Shown here piece by piece: positions 9,341 to 18,621 of a DNA stretch of 64,000 nucleotides. The notes beneath the pieces were generated by a model. That model saw nothing but the letters and a program-made list of their open reading frames with translations, was not told where the DNA came from and made no database searches. The DNA comes from Fen-1258 sp947085815 (GTDB lineage: Bacteria > Bacteroidota > Ignavibacteria > Ignavibacteriales > Melioribacteraceae). Each line of letters starts with the position of its first letter. Position 1 is the stretch's first letter. The translations under genes were made by a program, and so were the position numbers. Where the stretch lies: the NCBI GenBank assembly GCA_947085815.1, contig CAMTXU010000034.1, positions 1-64,000 of the forward strand. The letters are read 5' to 3'.

Positions 9341-11590
9341 TTAACGGCTGGCGTTAAGCCATTGATCTATTGTAATTTTTAAGAAGTGTATATTGATTGG
9401 TTTTGCAATGTAATCATCCATCCCGGCTGTGAGACATCTCTCTCTGTCCTTCATACTCGAATGGGCTGTAACGGCAATTATTGGAATTTTAGAAACGACT
9501 CCCTCTAACAATCGTATTTTCTTTGTCGCTGTTATGCCATCCATATCCGTCATTTCCACATCCATTAACACCAGATTAAAAGAACCTGTCATAATCGACT
9601 GAATCGCTTCATGTCCGCTTGAAACCGCTTCGACATCATATCCAACTTCTTTCAAGATTTTCAGCTCAAGATTTTGACTTATTGGATTATCCTCCACTAA
9701 AAGAATTCGTTTCTTTGGTTGAGCTTCACTTTTAAATTCAGAGCCGTTTTGTGATTCTACTTTAGACTGAAATTCTTCATGAACGGTGATTTTAGTTTCT
9801 TCCGTAGTGATAAAATCGAAGACAGCATCCGGCCGCAATTTCATTTTTGCGTTAAAAGAAAACTTGCTTCCTAATCCTACTTTACTCTCAACCTTAATTT
9901 CTCCGTGCATAAGCTTTACAAATTCTCTAGAAATTACTAAACCCAAACCGGTTCCCTCTTTGGCTCCTTTTTTACTCTTAACCTGTATGTAAGGTTCAAA
10001 GAGAATAGAAAGTTTGTCGTTTGGAATTCCTGTTCCGGTATCCTCAACCGTTGTTAAAATCTCTATAATAGAATCTATCTGAGATTTAGTTTCAACTGTT
10101 ATTTCAATTTTTCCTCGATCGGTGAATTTTACAGAGTTGCTTAGAAGATTTAAAATAATCTGTCTGTAACGGGTAGGATCGCCGTAAATTTTTTCGGGAA
10201 TCGAATCGGAAACGGTCGATTCAAGAACTATTCCTTTCGATTTTGCAGACTGATTTACTATAGAAAGTGCCTTATTAACCTCATCGCGAATATTAAAATC
10301 AGTTTCATCAAGATCCATTTTGCCGGCTTCAATCTTCGATATATCGAGAATATTATTGATAATTTCGAGGAGTGATTCAGCGGCATAACGTGCATCGCGA
10401 GCAAACGTTTTTAATTCATCTTTATCTTCAAAAAGATCATTTTCTATTAAAGTTAAGAAGCCCATCACAGAGTTCATTGGAGTGCGGACTTCATGACTCA
10501 TATTAGCTAGAAATTTTGTTTTAAAACTACTCTCTTGTTGAGCCTTTTTTGCCGCCGTATCTGCTTTAGTTTTCTCTATGCGCAAAGCGTCGAGCGCTTT
10601 CTGCTTTTCATTTTCTGCCTGAACCTGCTGCGTGATATCTTGAAGGCTTCCTTCATAAATAATTTGACCATTCTCTTCATCTTCAAAGGTGCGGACGTTC
10701 ATCCTAACGGTAATTTCAACATTATCTTTCTTTTTATATGGTACGCGGAAGTTTCTAACTTTTCCCTGTTTCTCCAGCAGCTTACTTAACAATTCCCAAT
10801 CACTTTTACGTTTAAATACATCTTCGGCTAATCCTAATTTTTTGATCTCTTCCTCGGAGCTGTAACCAAACATTTTTATTAGCGCCGGGTTTATCGTAAT
10901 AAACTTACCATCGCGTGTAAATTGAAATATTCCTTCGACGGAATTTTCAAATAAGTTCCTGAACTTTTTTTCTGATTGCGAAACTTCAAAAGTCTTAACT
11001 ACAGATTCGTGCCGGAGTCTGTAATTAATATAACTGGCAACAATTGCCATCAGACTAATCACCAACACAAGAAGAACAGATTCAAGCATATTCGGCAGCA
11101 TATAAATCTTCATCTGCTCGGTGTTAAATAATATTGAAGCCGCAAATACTATATTGTAATAGATTGCAACTATAATCTGATTAGTAACATCCCAGCTTAA
11201 AAAGAGAGCGGCGGTAAATATAATTAGGCTTATTATGTGCGAATTAAATATCAGCGTTTTGGGAATAAGGAAAATCATTACACCGAAGGAACAGATAATA
11301 GATAAGAGTAGTATATGAACCAGCATTACCGGATGCTTTTTACCAAACTTGTAATTCGAAATAACAAGAAGTAAAAACGCAATAAGTATTGCGGATAGGC
11401 GGGAAAGATAAATTTCCACACTGTGAGACGAGAAGTAACGTACTTCAAAGATCAACGCTATAATACCTGAAACCGCCGTAAATTTAGCGAGTGCCTGGAA
11501 AGGTGCAATTAGCATTTTTTTACTTTCGCTCTTAAAGTACTCGAATCTCTTCTGCTCTCCCGTATTCTTAAAATTTTTATTCGAGTTCAC
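9341..11590 (-). CDS. Membrane hybrid histidine kinase with PAS and receiver domains
   Basis: A 749-residue sensor kinase. Six or seven hydrophobic segments fill the first ~190 residues with only short loops. A PAS domain (about 205-325, FRNLFENSVEGIFQF) and a short coiled coil follow. The HisKA box is FLANMSHEVRTPMNS (about residue 370). The ATPase domain has DTGTGIP and GTGLGLVISREFV. A C-terminal receiver (about 625-749) has VEDNPISQNL and the phospho-acceptor Asp in LVLMDVEMTDMDG. The start is GTG at 11590 with AAAGG upstream. No partner regulator is adjacent, so its target is unknown. The signal is probably sensed in the membrane or by PAS. Confidence 0.9.
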   Translation of the reverse strand: MNSNKNFKNTGEQKRFEYFKSESKKMLIAPFQALAKFTAVSGIIALIFEVRYFSSHSVEIYLSRLSAILIAFLLLVISNYKFGKKHPVMLVHILLLSIICSFGVMIFLIPKTLIFNSHIISLIIFTAALFLSWDVTNQIIVAIYYNIVFAASILFNTEQMKIYMLPNMLESVLLVLVISLMAIVASYINYRLRHESVVKTFEVSQSEKKFRNLFENSVEGIFQFTRDGKFITINPALIKMFGYSSEEEIKKLGLAEDVFKRKSDWELLSKLLEKQGKVRNFRVPYKKKDNVEITVRMNVRTFEDEENGQIIYEGSLQDITQQVQAENEKQKALDALRIEKTKADTAAKKAQQESSFKTKFLANMSHEVRTPMNSVMGFLTLIENDLFEDKDELKTFARDARYAAESLLEIINNILDISKIEAGKMDLDETDFNIRDEVNKALSIVNQSAKSKGIVLESTVSDSIPEKIYGDPTRYRQIILNLLSNSVKFTDRGKIEITVETKSQIDSIIEILTTVEDTGTGIPNDKLSILFEPYIQVKSKKGAKEGTGLGLVISREFVKLMHGEIKVESKVGLGSKFSFNAKMKLRPDAVFDFITTEETKITVHEEFQSKVESQNGSEFKSEAQPKKRILLVEDNPISQNLELKILKEVGYDVEAVSSGHEAIQSIMTGSFNLVLMDVEMTDMDGITATKKIRLLEGVVSKIPIIAVTAHSSMKDRERCLTAGMDDYIAKPINIHFLKITIDQWLNASR

Positions 11591-11777
11591 GCTGCCTTTA
11601 TTGAATTTTTAAAGTAGGTTCAATTTTTTTTCCGTAATTTTTAATCGGATTCGGGCAAAATATCACTCATTCCCGAGATTCCATTTTTCCACTGTTTCTA
11701 AAGTAGCAAAAATTTTAGCAGTAAATAAATAAAATTGCTATAATAATCAAACTTACAAATTACGCAGAGGCGATATA

Positions 11778-12371
11778 ATGTTGGATTTTTTGTATATAAT
11801 TGATTCATGGATGCTCCATTTCATCAATAATACTTTGTCGAATCCTCTTTTCGATAAATTTTTTCCCTTTATTACGGAAGTTAAGAATTGGTATGTTGCT
11901 TATATTATTCTGTTTCTTATTCTGATATTTAAAGGGGGAAGGATTGGAAGAATTGCCTCTGTGGCTCTAATTATATTGATTATTACGACCGATCAATTCA
12001 GCAGCTTCTTTTTGAAAAATCTTATTGGAAGAGTGAGACCGTGTAATATATTTATAGATTTAAATGTTCTTGTAACCTGCACCGAGTCTTATTCCTTTCC
12101 TTCATCGCATGCAGTAAATAATTTTGCAGCTGCAATGTTTTTTTCAAGGCTTTATCCAAAGTTGAAATGGTCCTTTTTTGCAGTGGCTGTATTGCAGGCA
12201 TTCTCGAGACCATATGTTGGAGTTCACTATCCGTCCGACGCAATTGGCGGCGCATTAATTGGTTTGTTCTTCGGCTATATTTATTCGTTCCTTGTTATCA
12301 AAATTAATAGTTTAGTAACACAGCGTAAATCAAAAATCACAAATAGATATGAAAGAGTTAAATTCAGATAA
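11778..12371 (+). CDS. PAP2-family membrane phosphatase
   Basis: A 197-residue membrane protein with five or six hydrophobic segments and all three PAP2 signature motifs: KNLIGRVRP (KX6RP, about residue 78), PSSHAVN (PSGH variant, about 110) and SRPYVGVHYPSDAIGG (SRX5HX3D, about 153). The two histidines form the phosphohistidine and acid catalyst. Members dephosphorylate phosphatidic acid, phosphatidylglycerol phosphate or undecaprenyl pyrophosphate; this small bacterial form is often the last. The AMP nucleosidase gene follows after 14 bases, suggesting co-transcription. Confidence 0.9.
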   Translation: MLDFLYIIDSWMLHFINNTLSNPLFDKFFPFITEVKNWYVAYIILFLILIFKGGRIGRIASVALIILIITTDQFSSFFLKNLIGRVRPCNIFIDLNVLVTCTESYSFPSSHAVNNFAAAMFFSRLYPKLKWSFFAVAVLQAFSRPYVGVHYPSDAIGGALIGLFFGYIYSFLVIKINSLVTQRKSKITNRYERVKFR

Positions 12372-12385
12372 AAAATGAGGAATCT

Positions 12386-13159
12386 ATGAAAACAAAATTA
12401 GAGATTGCCCAGAACTGGCTTCCAAGATATACCGGAACCAATATTGATGATTTTGGCGATTATTTATTATTGACAAATTTTCAAAACTATGTTACAAAAT
12501 TTGCTGAAAAATTTAATTGCGATATCCGGGGAGTAGGTAAACCAATGCAATCGGCTACAAACAGCGCAGGTTTATCAATAATAAATTTCGGTATTGGTTC
12601 GGCAAATGCCGCTACGGTGATGGACTTACTCCTCGCGCGACAGCCAAAAGGAGTTTTATTTCTTGGCAAATGTGGCGGCTTGAAGACATCGACAGAGATC
12701 GGTCATTTTATCCTCCCCATCGCGGCAATAAGAGGTGATGGAACAAGCAATGATTATCTGCCTGCCGAAGTTCCGGCACTTCCTTCATTCAAACTTCACA
12801 AATTTGTCTCCGATAAAATTGTGTCGAAAAATGTGGAGTATAGAACCGGAGTTATCTATACGACAAACCGCCGGCTTTGGGAGTGGGACGAGGATTTCAA
12901 AAATTATTTAAGAAAGCTGGGCGCAATAGGAATTGATATGGAAACCGCTACTATTTTCATTGTGGGTTATTCCAATCAGATTGCGCGCGGGGCGCTTTTG
13001 CTTGTGTCGGATTTGCCAATGTTTCCAGAAGGAATTAAAACTGAAGAATCAGATAAAACCGTCACACAGAATTTTGTGGATCTTCATCTTAATATCGGCA
13101 TCGAAGCAATGACCGAGATTGGCAGTCAGGGTGAGGCGATAAAACATTTCACATTTTGA
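12386..13159 (+). CDS. amn: AMP nucleosidase
   Basis: A 257-residue nucleoside-phosphorylase-fold enzyme. Its length and sequence match the short AMP nucleosidase of Bacteroidota, which lacks the N-terminal domain of the E. coli enzyme. Recognisable parts are INFGIGSANAATVMDLL, VLFLGKCGGLK and GAIGIDMETATIFIVGYSN, the last being the conserved ribose-binding ME region. It hydrolyses AMP to adenine and ribose 5-phosphate in the cytoplasm. It sits directly behind the PAP2 phosphatase gene. Confidence is high on family and good on substrate. Confidence 0.88.
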   Translation: MKTKLEIAQNWLPRYTGTNIDDFGDYLLLTNFQNYVTKFAEKFNCDIRGVGKPMQSATNSAGLSIINFGIGSANAATVMDLLLARQPKGVLFLGKCGGLKTSTEIGHFILPIAAIRGDGTSNDYLPAEVPALPSFKLHKFVSDKIVSKNVEYRTGVIYTTNRRLWEWDEDFKNYLRKLGAIGIDMETATIFIVGYSNQIARGALLLVSDLPMFPEGIKTEESDKTVTQNFVDLHLNIGIEAMTEIGSQGEAIKHFTF

Positions 13160-13305
13160 TTGTGGCATTAATGTTGAGTATTTATTGTGTAAACAGGTGA
13201 TAAAGAAGCTGAATTCAATTGTTGATTGCAATAAGTGATAAAAATTTCACATATAGTGAACAGAATGCGTAGTAATAAGTAGACATTTTCTAGAAAGGAG
13301 CAGAT

Positions 13306-13743
13306 ATGAAACGTTTAGTCACATTGGGAATGATACTAATATTATTAACCACATCAGGTTCCAAAATAATATTTGCGCAAGGAACTGAAGGTGAGGTTAA
13401 AAATACTTTGATAAGCTTGTTTGAGTATAGCAAATCAAAAACTTACGATAAGGCTGCCCATCTTATCTCTTATGACGGTGGAGATAGAAGCCGAATTCAG
13501 AAAGATTCATTTAATTCCACTAATAAAGATGAGCTCAATCAAGTAAAAAGAGTCTGCAAAAAAATATCCGCACTTTTAGACCTTAGTTCAAAACATGAAT
13601 TCGGGCAATTTGATACTAAAAAAGATGGGGACATTGAGAACTATTTCATTGAAGTAAATTTTATCAGCGGTGACCAAAAACTAGTTACTACATTTTCTTT
13701 TATTAAAACCGATAAAGGATTTTTACTTACCGGCATTAATTGA
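13306..13743 (+). CDS. Secreted hypothetical protein
   Basis: A 145-residue protein with a clear signal peptide (MKRLVTLGMILILLTTSG..IIFAQ) and a mature part of about 120 residues. That part is mixed alpha/beta with a charged middle (DGGDRSRIQKDSFNSTNKDEL). A strong AGGAG lies six bases before the ATG. I do not recognise a family. The shape (short helix, then VEVNFISGDQKLVTTFSFIKTDKGFLLTGI strands) recalls NTF2-like secreted proteins, but this is only an impression. It is probably periplasmic or a secreted monomer. A terminator-like hairpin follows its stop. Confidence 0.65.
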   Translation: MKRLVTLGMILILLTTSGSKIIFAQGTEGEVKNTLISLFEYSKSKTYDKAAHLISYDGGDRSRIQKDSFNSTNKDELNQVKRVCKKISALLDLSSKHEFGQFDTKKDGDIENYFIEVNFISGDQKLVTTFSFIKTDKGFLLTGIN

Positions 13744-13750
13744 CATTCTT

Positions 13751-13795
13751 GAGAACAACAAGATTTCTATTTTCGAGTTGTGCTCTTTTATTTTT
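13751..13795 (+). terminator. Rho-independent terminator
   Basis: GAGAACAAC (13751-13759) pairs with GTTGTGCTC (13777-13785) with one mismatch and a 17-base loop. TTTTATTTTT follows. It ends the secreted hypothetical gene just before the converging DMT transporter. Confidence 0.6.
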
Positions 13796-13796
13796 C

Positions 13797-14702
13797 CTAT
13801 GAATTCTTTTCGCTTCCTCTTTTTACCAGTGTAACACCAGCAAGAATTATAACAGCCGCAATGACAATCCAAATAGAAATCTGTTCACCCAGAATTAGCC
13901 ATCCGAGAAATAGAGCTATGATTGGGTTTACATACGCATACGTCGCGACTAATGAAATTGGAAGATGGGCTATTGCGTAAACATAAGAGCCATAGCCAAG
14001 AAGTGAACCAAAGAATACTAAGTATAAATAAGCATAGAAGCTGTTTGTAGTAAAATGAAATTGGCTGCCTTCACCTAGAAATAAACCGAGTGTGGTTATT
14101 ACTATACCGGCAATGATCATTTGAGTGGCTGCCCCCATCAATGGCTGCACTGTTACTTTTTTATATTTGGAATAAAGTGTTCCGACCGACCAGAAAAAAA
14201 CAGCGAACATTAAACCAATTACTCCGGCAATATGAGAGGAATCGAAAAGACTTTTTAAATCACCACCAAAGATCAATGAAACTCCCAATAAACCAAGAAT
14301 CAATCCAGCCGTAACTGTAAGATTAATTCTTTTTCCCTGAGGAAGGATTGCTTCAATCCCAACAACCCAGAATGGAACTGTGGTAATGAGTAAAGCTGTC
14401 AACCCGCTCGGAACCGACTGTTCGGCAAAAACAACTAAGCCGTTTCCCCCGCCAAGTAATAATAATCCGCTGATACCGAGATGAATTATATCATTCTTAT
14501 TAGGCAGTTTATATTTTTTTAACAATAATAACAGCAGCATTATCGGACCGGCGGCAAGCCAGCGTAAACCGGTAAACAAAACCGGTGGTAAACTTTCTAC
14601 GCCAATCCTAATTGCCAAATAAGTTGTTCCCCAAACTATGTAAATTGAAGCAAGCGCTAAATATGCTCTTGTATTTTTCCCTTTTTCCAATAAAGATTCC
14701 AT
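13797..14702 (-). CDS. EamA/DMT-family exporter (YedA-like)
   Basis: A 301-residue membrane protein with ten hydrophobic segments arranged as two five-helix EamA repeats. The first repeat begins AYLALASIYIVWGTTYLAIRIGVESLPPVLFTGLRWLAAG, which is the typical YedA/RhaT-like start with WG. The second ends in VNPIIALFLGWLILGEQI, the usual EamA endpoint. Members export amino acids or metabolites across the inner membrane; the substrate here is unknown. It is transcribed towards the secreted hypothetical gene and away from the MscS gene. Confidence 0.87.
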   Translation of the reverse strand: MESLLEKGKNTRAYLALASIYIVWGTTYLAIRIGVESLPPVLFTGLRWLAAGPIMLLLLLLKKYKLPNKNDIIHLGISGLLLLGGGNGLVVFAEQSVPSGLTALLITTVPFWVVGIEAILPQGKRINLTVTAGLILGLLGVSLIFGGDLKSLFDSSHIAGVIGLMFAVFFWSVGTLYSKYKKVTVQPLMGAATQMIIAGIVITTLGLFLGEGSQFHFTTNSFYAYLYLVFFGSLLGYGSYVYAIAHLPISLVATYAYVNPIIALFLGWLILGEQISIWIVIAAVIILAGVTLVKRGSEKNS

Positions 14703-15112
14703 ATTAAAAATGGTCTACAAAATAATACTTAATTAGATCAAAGCACTAATCCAATTTGAGATGAATTATATTCAGGACGGTTCTAAAAATTATCGAATGG
14801 GAATATTTAATCCCGCCAAAGGCGGAACAGAGAAAACGCAAAGTCCGCAGAGAATATTGATATTTTTATGGCATAGCCATTCCTATGGCAGAACCGCTCT
14901 TCAGCCAATCATCATCTTCTATTAGTCATCCTTTCTTTTTGATTTATTTTCAGTAGTAAGGATAGAGCTATGCTAAAATATATTCCACCGAAAATTGAAC
15001 ATGGATGTTTTGACTTAACTTAAAATGATGAAAACCGGTTCCGGGTTCAAAAGCCTCGAAATATTTTGTAACTTATTTAGTAAAATAAACGTAATTACTT
15101 TTTAGAGCAGAT
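14703..15112. other. 410-bp intergenic region between divergent genes
   Basis: This region must hold the promoters of the DMT exporter (minus) and the MscS channel (plus). Visible structure: a GGTTCTAAAAAT segment near 14779 that resembles the arms of the 18458-18546 element, TCCCGCC-aaa-GGCGGA near 14812, ATGGC-ata-GCCAT near 14867, and a fragment reading like degenerate AACGCAGAG repeat sequence near 14835. It looks like decayed repeat material. I see no convincing gene or RNA; a 17-codon frame at 14970 is too short to support. Confidence 0.5.
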
Positions 15113-16324
15113 ATGATTGATAAATTACAAAAATGGATCGCCCCTTATCCGTGGATAGATAATAACGTAAAATTTCTTGCCGTACTTGTCGTTGCAATAA
15201 TTTCCTATTATTTCTTAAAAAGAATTATTGTACCCCTCATTCGAAAAATTATTTACTCCACTTCAACACAGATAGACGACATTATTCTTTCAGGAAGAGT
15301 CTTAAACAAAATTTCATTTTTCGCACCCTTATTTGTTATAGATTCTTTCGCTTATCTGGAACCAACCTGGAGCAGTTTTCTAACTCGTCTGATCTCGATA
15401 TTATATGTTTTGAATTTCACTTTTGTAATAACAACAATTCTCTCTGCCGCAAATGAGATTTATGAAAAAAATGAAAAGCATCGAGAACGCCCTATCAAAG
15501 GATATATTCAGGTAATCAAAATTATTGTCTACATTTTTGGCTCTATGTTGGTAACCGGAATTGTAATAGGTCGTTCCCCTTTGGAAATTATAGCCGGGCT
15601 TGGCGTTTTCGCGGCTATACTTGCTCTTTTATTCAAAGATATTATTCTTTCTTTTGTGGCAAGTATTCAAATTTCATCCTACGATCTTGTTCGTGTGGGT
15701 GATTGGATAGAATTACCAAAGTACGGTGCCGATGGAGATGTTATTGATATTTCACTCACTGTAATTAAAATTCAGAATTGGGATAAAACCATAACTTCTG
15801 TGCCGACTTATAAATTAATTGAAGACTCTTTCAAAAACTGGAGAGGAATGAAAGTTCTAGGTTCACGGCGCATTAAAAGAGCGGTTAACATCGATCAATC
15901 ATCTATTCAATTTTGCACCGAAGAGATGCTTAATCGTTTCGAGAAGATCAGCCTAATTTCCGAATACATCCGCACAAAAAAGGAAGAATTAGATCAGATC
16001 AATCTGAAAAAAAATGTTGAGGAAGAGTCTCTTGTAAATAGAAGAAGGTTGACTAACATCGGAACATTCAGAATCTACTTAACAGAATATTTACGTCAAC
16101 GGGAGGATATCAATCTCGACTACACCTTTATGGTGCGCCAGCTTCAATCGGGAGCTGACGGATTACCAATTGAGATTTATCTGTTCGTAAAGACAACTGA
16201 GTGGATTCAATATGAGAATATTCAGTCGGATATTTTTGATCACATACTCGCGGTAGTTCCGCAATTCGAATTAAATATTTTTCAGAGTCCTTCGGGAAGT
16301 GATTTCAAAAAATTAACCTACTGA
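15113..16324 (+). CDS. MscS-family mechanosensitive channel (YbdG-like)
   Basis: A 403-residue membrane protein. Hydrophobic segments occur near residues 20-40, 60-85, 90-112, 130-150 and 155-185. The last is the pore-lining TM3 region (AGLGVFAAILALLFKDIILSF), followed by the MscS beta domain (DLVRVGDWIELPKYGADGDVIDISLTVIKIQNWD). The large C-terminal soluble part and the wording SFKNWRGM match the YbdG/MscM-like branch rather than short MscS. It relieves turgor during osmotic downshock. It has its own promoter region upstream and a 45-base gap to the TPP enzyme. Confidence 0.9.
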   Translation: MIDKLQKWIAPYPWIDNNVKFLAVLVVAIISYYFLKRIIVPLIRKIIYSTSTQIDDIILSGRVLNKISFFAPLFVIDSFAYLEPTWSSFLTRLISILYVLNFTFVITTILSAANEIYEKNEKHRERPIKGYIQVIKIIVYIFGSMLVTGIVIGRSPLEIIAGLGVFAAILALLFKDIILSFVASIQISSYDLVRVGDWIELPKYGADGDVIDISLTVIKIQNWDKTITSVPTYKLIEDSFKNWRGMKVLGSRRIKRAVNIDQSSIQFCTEEMLNRFEKISLISEYIRTKKEELDQINLKKNVEEESLVNRRRLTNIGTFRIYLTEYLRQREDINLDYTFMVRQLQSGADGLPIEIYLFVKTTEWIQYENIQSDIFDHILAVVPQFELNIFQSPSGSDFKKLTY

Positions 16325-16369
16325 TCAATTAATCGGAAATAGTGCAGAGCCTTAAATCAGGAACGATCT

Positions 16370-17530
16370 ATGAACACAACAGCAGCCTACGCAATTGCTC
16401 AAGCGTTAGTTGATCTTGGAGTACAAGTTGTCACTCATGTGCCCGGTTACGGTGGAAGTGAAGTATTCCAAGCATTCAACGAAATTGGACAGAAGCGATT
16501 GCAATATTCATTTCATGAAGAACCCGCATATACAATAGCGCATTCTGCTTCAATTCTCGGAAAAAGATCCGCTGTGTTAATGAAGGTTCACGGATTAACA
16601 AAAGCGGCAAACAGCGTAATAGATTCTCTTTATACAGAAACCACCGCGGGCTTTGTTACATTTCTGTTTGAGGACAAAAGCGGAAAACATTCAGACAGCA
16701 TTCTGGAAGCGTCTTCAATCCTCGCCGGTTTATCTATGCCTTTCAAAATTGCCGAGACGATTAATTTATACAACGATGTTATAGACGCATTTAATGAATC
16801 CGAAAGAAGAAAACAACCATTTGCACTGGTGATCGATTCTTTGGAGATGTCCAAAGAAATTGTTTTCACGCAACAAGAAAATATAAAAAAGACTTTCCGC
16901 TACAGCAGAAATGTTTTTCATCATGTTGTACATCCGATGCTGTCAGAATATCAATACAAAATTTTTATAGCCAAAAAACTTGGGGGTGATACTGCTATAA
17001 TTCAAAGACCGAATTTGCCTGTAGTTCCTAATCAATTGCCGGAGCGGGCAAAGAACACCGCAATAAAATATCACCCTCTCGCAACTGTATTCAAAAATTT
17101 CCGCGGTGATATTGTAACCGGCGATACAACCTCTGCTAGTTGTTTTGCATTTCCCCCTTTTGATTGCATTGATATCGTAACTTATCTTGGAGGAAGTGTT
17201 CCACTCGCCATCGGAGCTTATCTATCCGGTTACAAAAATGTTTGGGCTCTTACCGGAGATTTTGGATTTATCTCAGCGGGCCAACTTGGATTGATAGAAA
17301 TACTCCAGCGTGAAATCCCGATTAAAATTTTAATTTTTTATAATAAGCAAGCCGCCGCAACAGGTGGTCAACCTATAAACAAAAAAATTCTGCGTCATCT
17401 TTTAGCCGGTTATGAAAAAAATTTGATGCATATTTCCAACCCGGATGATCCATTTGAAGTCGAATCGGTATTAAAAGAAGCAAGTTCATCGGATCAATTT
17501 AAAATTGTAATTGCGGATTACCCCGAATAG
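16370..17530 (+). CDS. TPP-dependent enzyme resembling indolepyruvate ferredoxin oxidoreductase alpha subunit
   Basis: A 386-residue enzyme with two TPP-fold halves. The N-terminal Pyr half begins TTAAYAIAQALVDLGVQVVTHVPGYGGSEVFQAFNE and has the catalytic Glu region FHEEPAYTIAHSAS. The C-terminal PP half has IDIVTYLGGSVPLAIGAYLSG and TGDFGFISAGQLG with Asn about 27 residues on (a GDG-X26-N-type TPP motif), then AAATGGQP. The C-terminal half matches IorA best. It is far shorter than IorA (~600) and has no C-terminal ferredoxin domain or CXXC clusters, so it may be a decarboxylase or lyase rather than an oxidoreductase. A cupin follows immediately. Substrate unknown. Confidence 0.72.
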   Translation: MNTTAAYAIAQALVDLGVQVVTHVPGYGGSEVFQAFNEIGQKRLQYSFHEEPAYTIAHSASILGKRSAVLMKVHGLTKAANSVIDSLYTETTAGFVTFLFEDKSGKHSDSILEASSILAGLSMPFKIAETINLYNDVIDAFNESERRKQPFALVIDSLEMSKEIVFTQQENIKKTFRYSRNVFHHVVHPMLSEYQYKIFIAKKLGGDTAIIQRPNLPVVPNQLPERAKNTAIKYHPLATVFKNFRGDIVTGDTTSASCFAFPPFDCIDIVTYLGGSVPLAIGAYLSGYKNVWALTGDFGFISAGQLGLIEILQREIPIKILIFYNKQAAATGGQPINKKILRHLLAGYEKNLMHISNPDDPFEVESVLKEASSSDQFKIVIADYPE

Positions 17531-17537
17531 CGGAATC

Positions 17538-17858
17538 ATGCAGGAACTCAACAACATATTTAAAAATATTCCCGACAAACTTAATAGGGAATTTATTGAA
17601 GAATTGCTATCAACAAAAAATTTCAAATTAGAGAGGATAGTCTCCGACGGACAAAAGTCTCCGGCAGATTTTTGGTATGATCAAGACGAAAATGAATTCG
17701 TCTTACTTCTTTCAGGTTCGGCAAAAATAAGTTTTGATAATGGAAAAATATTCGAATTGAATCCGGGTGATTATTTAATTATTAATGCTCATCAAAAACA
17801 CCGGGTGGATTGGACAAGTACGGATCAAAAAACTTTTTGGTTGACATTATTTTTCTAG
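17538..17858 (+). CDS. Small cupin-domain protein
   Basis: A 106-residue single-domain cupin. Two conserved motifs are visible: FWYDQDENEFVLLLSGSAKISFDNG (motif 1 with Glu in place of some metal ligands) and PGDYLIINAHQKHRV (motif 2 with His). A TTG start nine codons upstream would overlap the TPP gene by 20 bases; ATG at 17538, eight bases past the TPP stop, seems the natural start. It may act on the product of the neighbouring TPP enzyme or be a sensor; both are guesses. Confidence 0.8.
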   Translation: MQELNNIFKNIPDKLNREFIEELLSTKNFKLERIVSDGQKSPADFWYDQDENEFVLLLSGSAKISFDNGKIFELNPGDYLIINAHQKHRVDWTSTDQKTFWLTLFF

Positions 17859-17859
17859 T

Positions 17860-18408
17860 ATGAAATTACAATTGATTCAAATATTGTTTCTGTTGTTTCT
17901 CGTTACTAACATTTCATATGCTCAAATCGAATCGGCAAGCATCGGAGGTTCGCTTCATCTTGGAAATATAAGGGGTAATTCGCCCTCTGTTTCTACAATT
18001 GGCGGAACAATCTTTTTTGATTTCTTTCCCTGGTTCGAAAGTGATGTTTCATTCAGAACTTCATTTACTTATTCACAGATGGTAGAAAAATTTCTCCCGG
18101 AAAATAGAACCGGCAGGTATTATCCTTTCACAAAAATTTTTTCGTTAAAAGGATTTATACGCCAGGATTTTCCTTATCCGTTTTTCCTGGAGGAGGGCGC
18201 GGGATTAGTTTATCTCAACGATCGTACCTACAGCGATGTAAATATCTGGGAGTTTGGTGCAGGGTTCAGCACTTTATGCGGTTATGATTTTCGGAAAGAT
18301 GGGGTAAGCGGTATTTCAATTGGTCTTGGTATAGATTACGGCATTACATTTACGCGAACAACAGCAAATTATTTTTTGGTATTCATGCAGACACAGTTTT
18401 ACTTTTAA
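17860..18408 (+). CDS. Outer-membrane beta-barrel-like protein
   Basis: A 182-residue protein with a signal peptide (MKLQLIQILFLLFLVTNISYA), alternating aromatic/polar strands throughout, and a terminal Phe (TQFYF), as recognised by the BAM complex. The size suits an eight-stranded barrel of the OmpA/OmpX kind. I do not recognise a specific family. Its ATG follows the cupin stop by one base, so the TPP enzyme, cupin and barrel are probably one transcript. Confidence 0.65.
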   Translation: MKLQLIQILFLLFLVTNISYAQIESASIGGSLHLGNIRGNSPSVSTIGGTIFFDFFPWFESDVSFRTSFTYSQMVEKFLPENRTGRYYPFTKIFSLKGFIRQDFPYPFFLEEGAGLVYLNDRTYSDVNIWEFGAGFSTLCGYDFRKDGVSGISIGLGIDYGITFTRTTANYFLVFMQTQFYF

Positions 18409-18457
18409 TCCTCCTCAACTATTCTACTGAAAAATGATCTCCGAAAAATTAAGGGGA

Positions 18458-18546
18458 CTTCTAAAAACAACAAAAATGATCAGCGGAAATCTGCTTTATC
18501 TGCGTTTTTCAGCGTTCTATTAAATAAAAAAAATAGTTTTTAGAAG
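18458..18546. repeat. Inverted-repeat element with TCTAAAAA arms
   Basis: CTTCTAAAAAC at 18458-18468 is perfectly complementary to GTTTTTAGAAG at 18536-18546. Between them is ATCAGCGGAAATCTGC-type sequence that resembles widespread AACGCAGATT intergenic repeats. The element is 89 bp, has no coding potential, and looks like a small non-autonomous element or IS relic. Confidence 0.5.
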
Positions 18547-18621
18547 CTTCATTAATATAACAAAGTTTGAGATCTTCACTTACTGCCGTAGAAAATTTAC
18601 CGGGAGGAGAAAAGAACATTC

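Noticed and set aside
14970..15023. 17-codon frame before the MscS gene
   Set aside because: Too short, weak start context, and no sign of selection or a leader-peptide attenuator.
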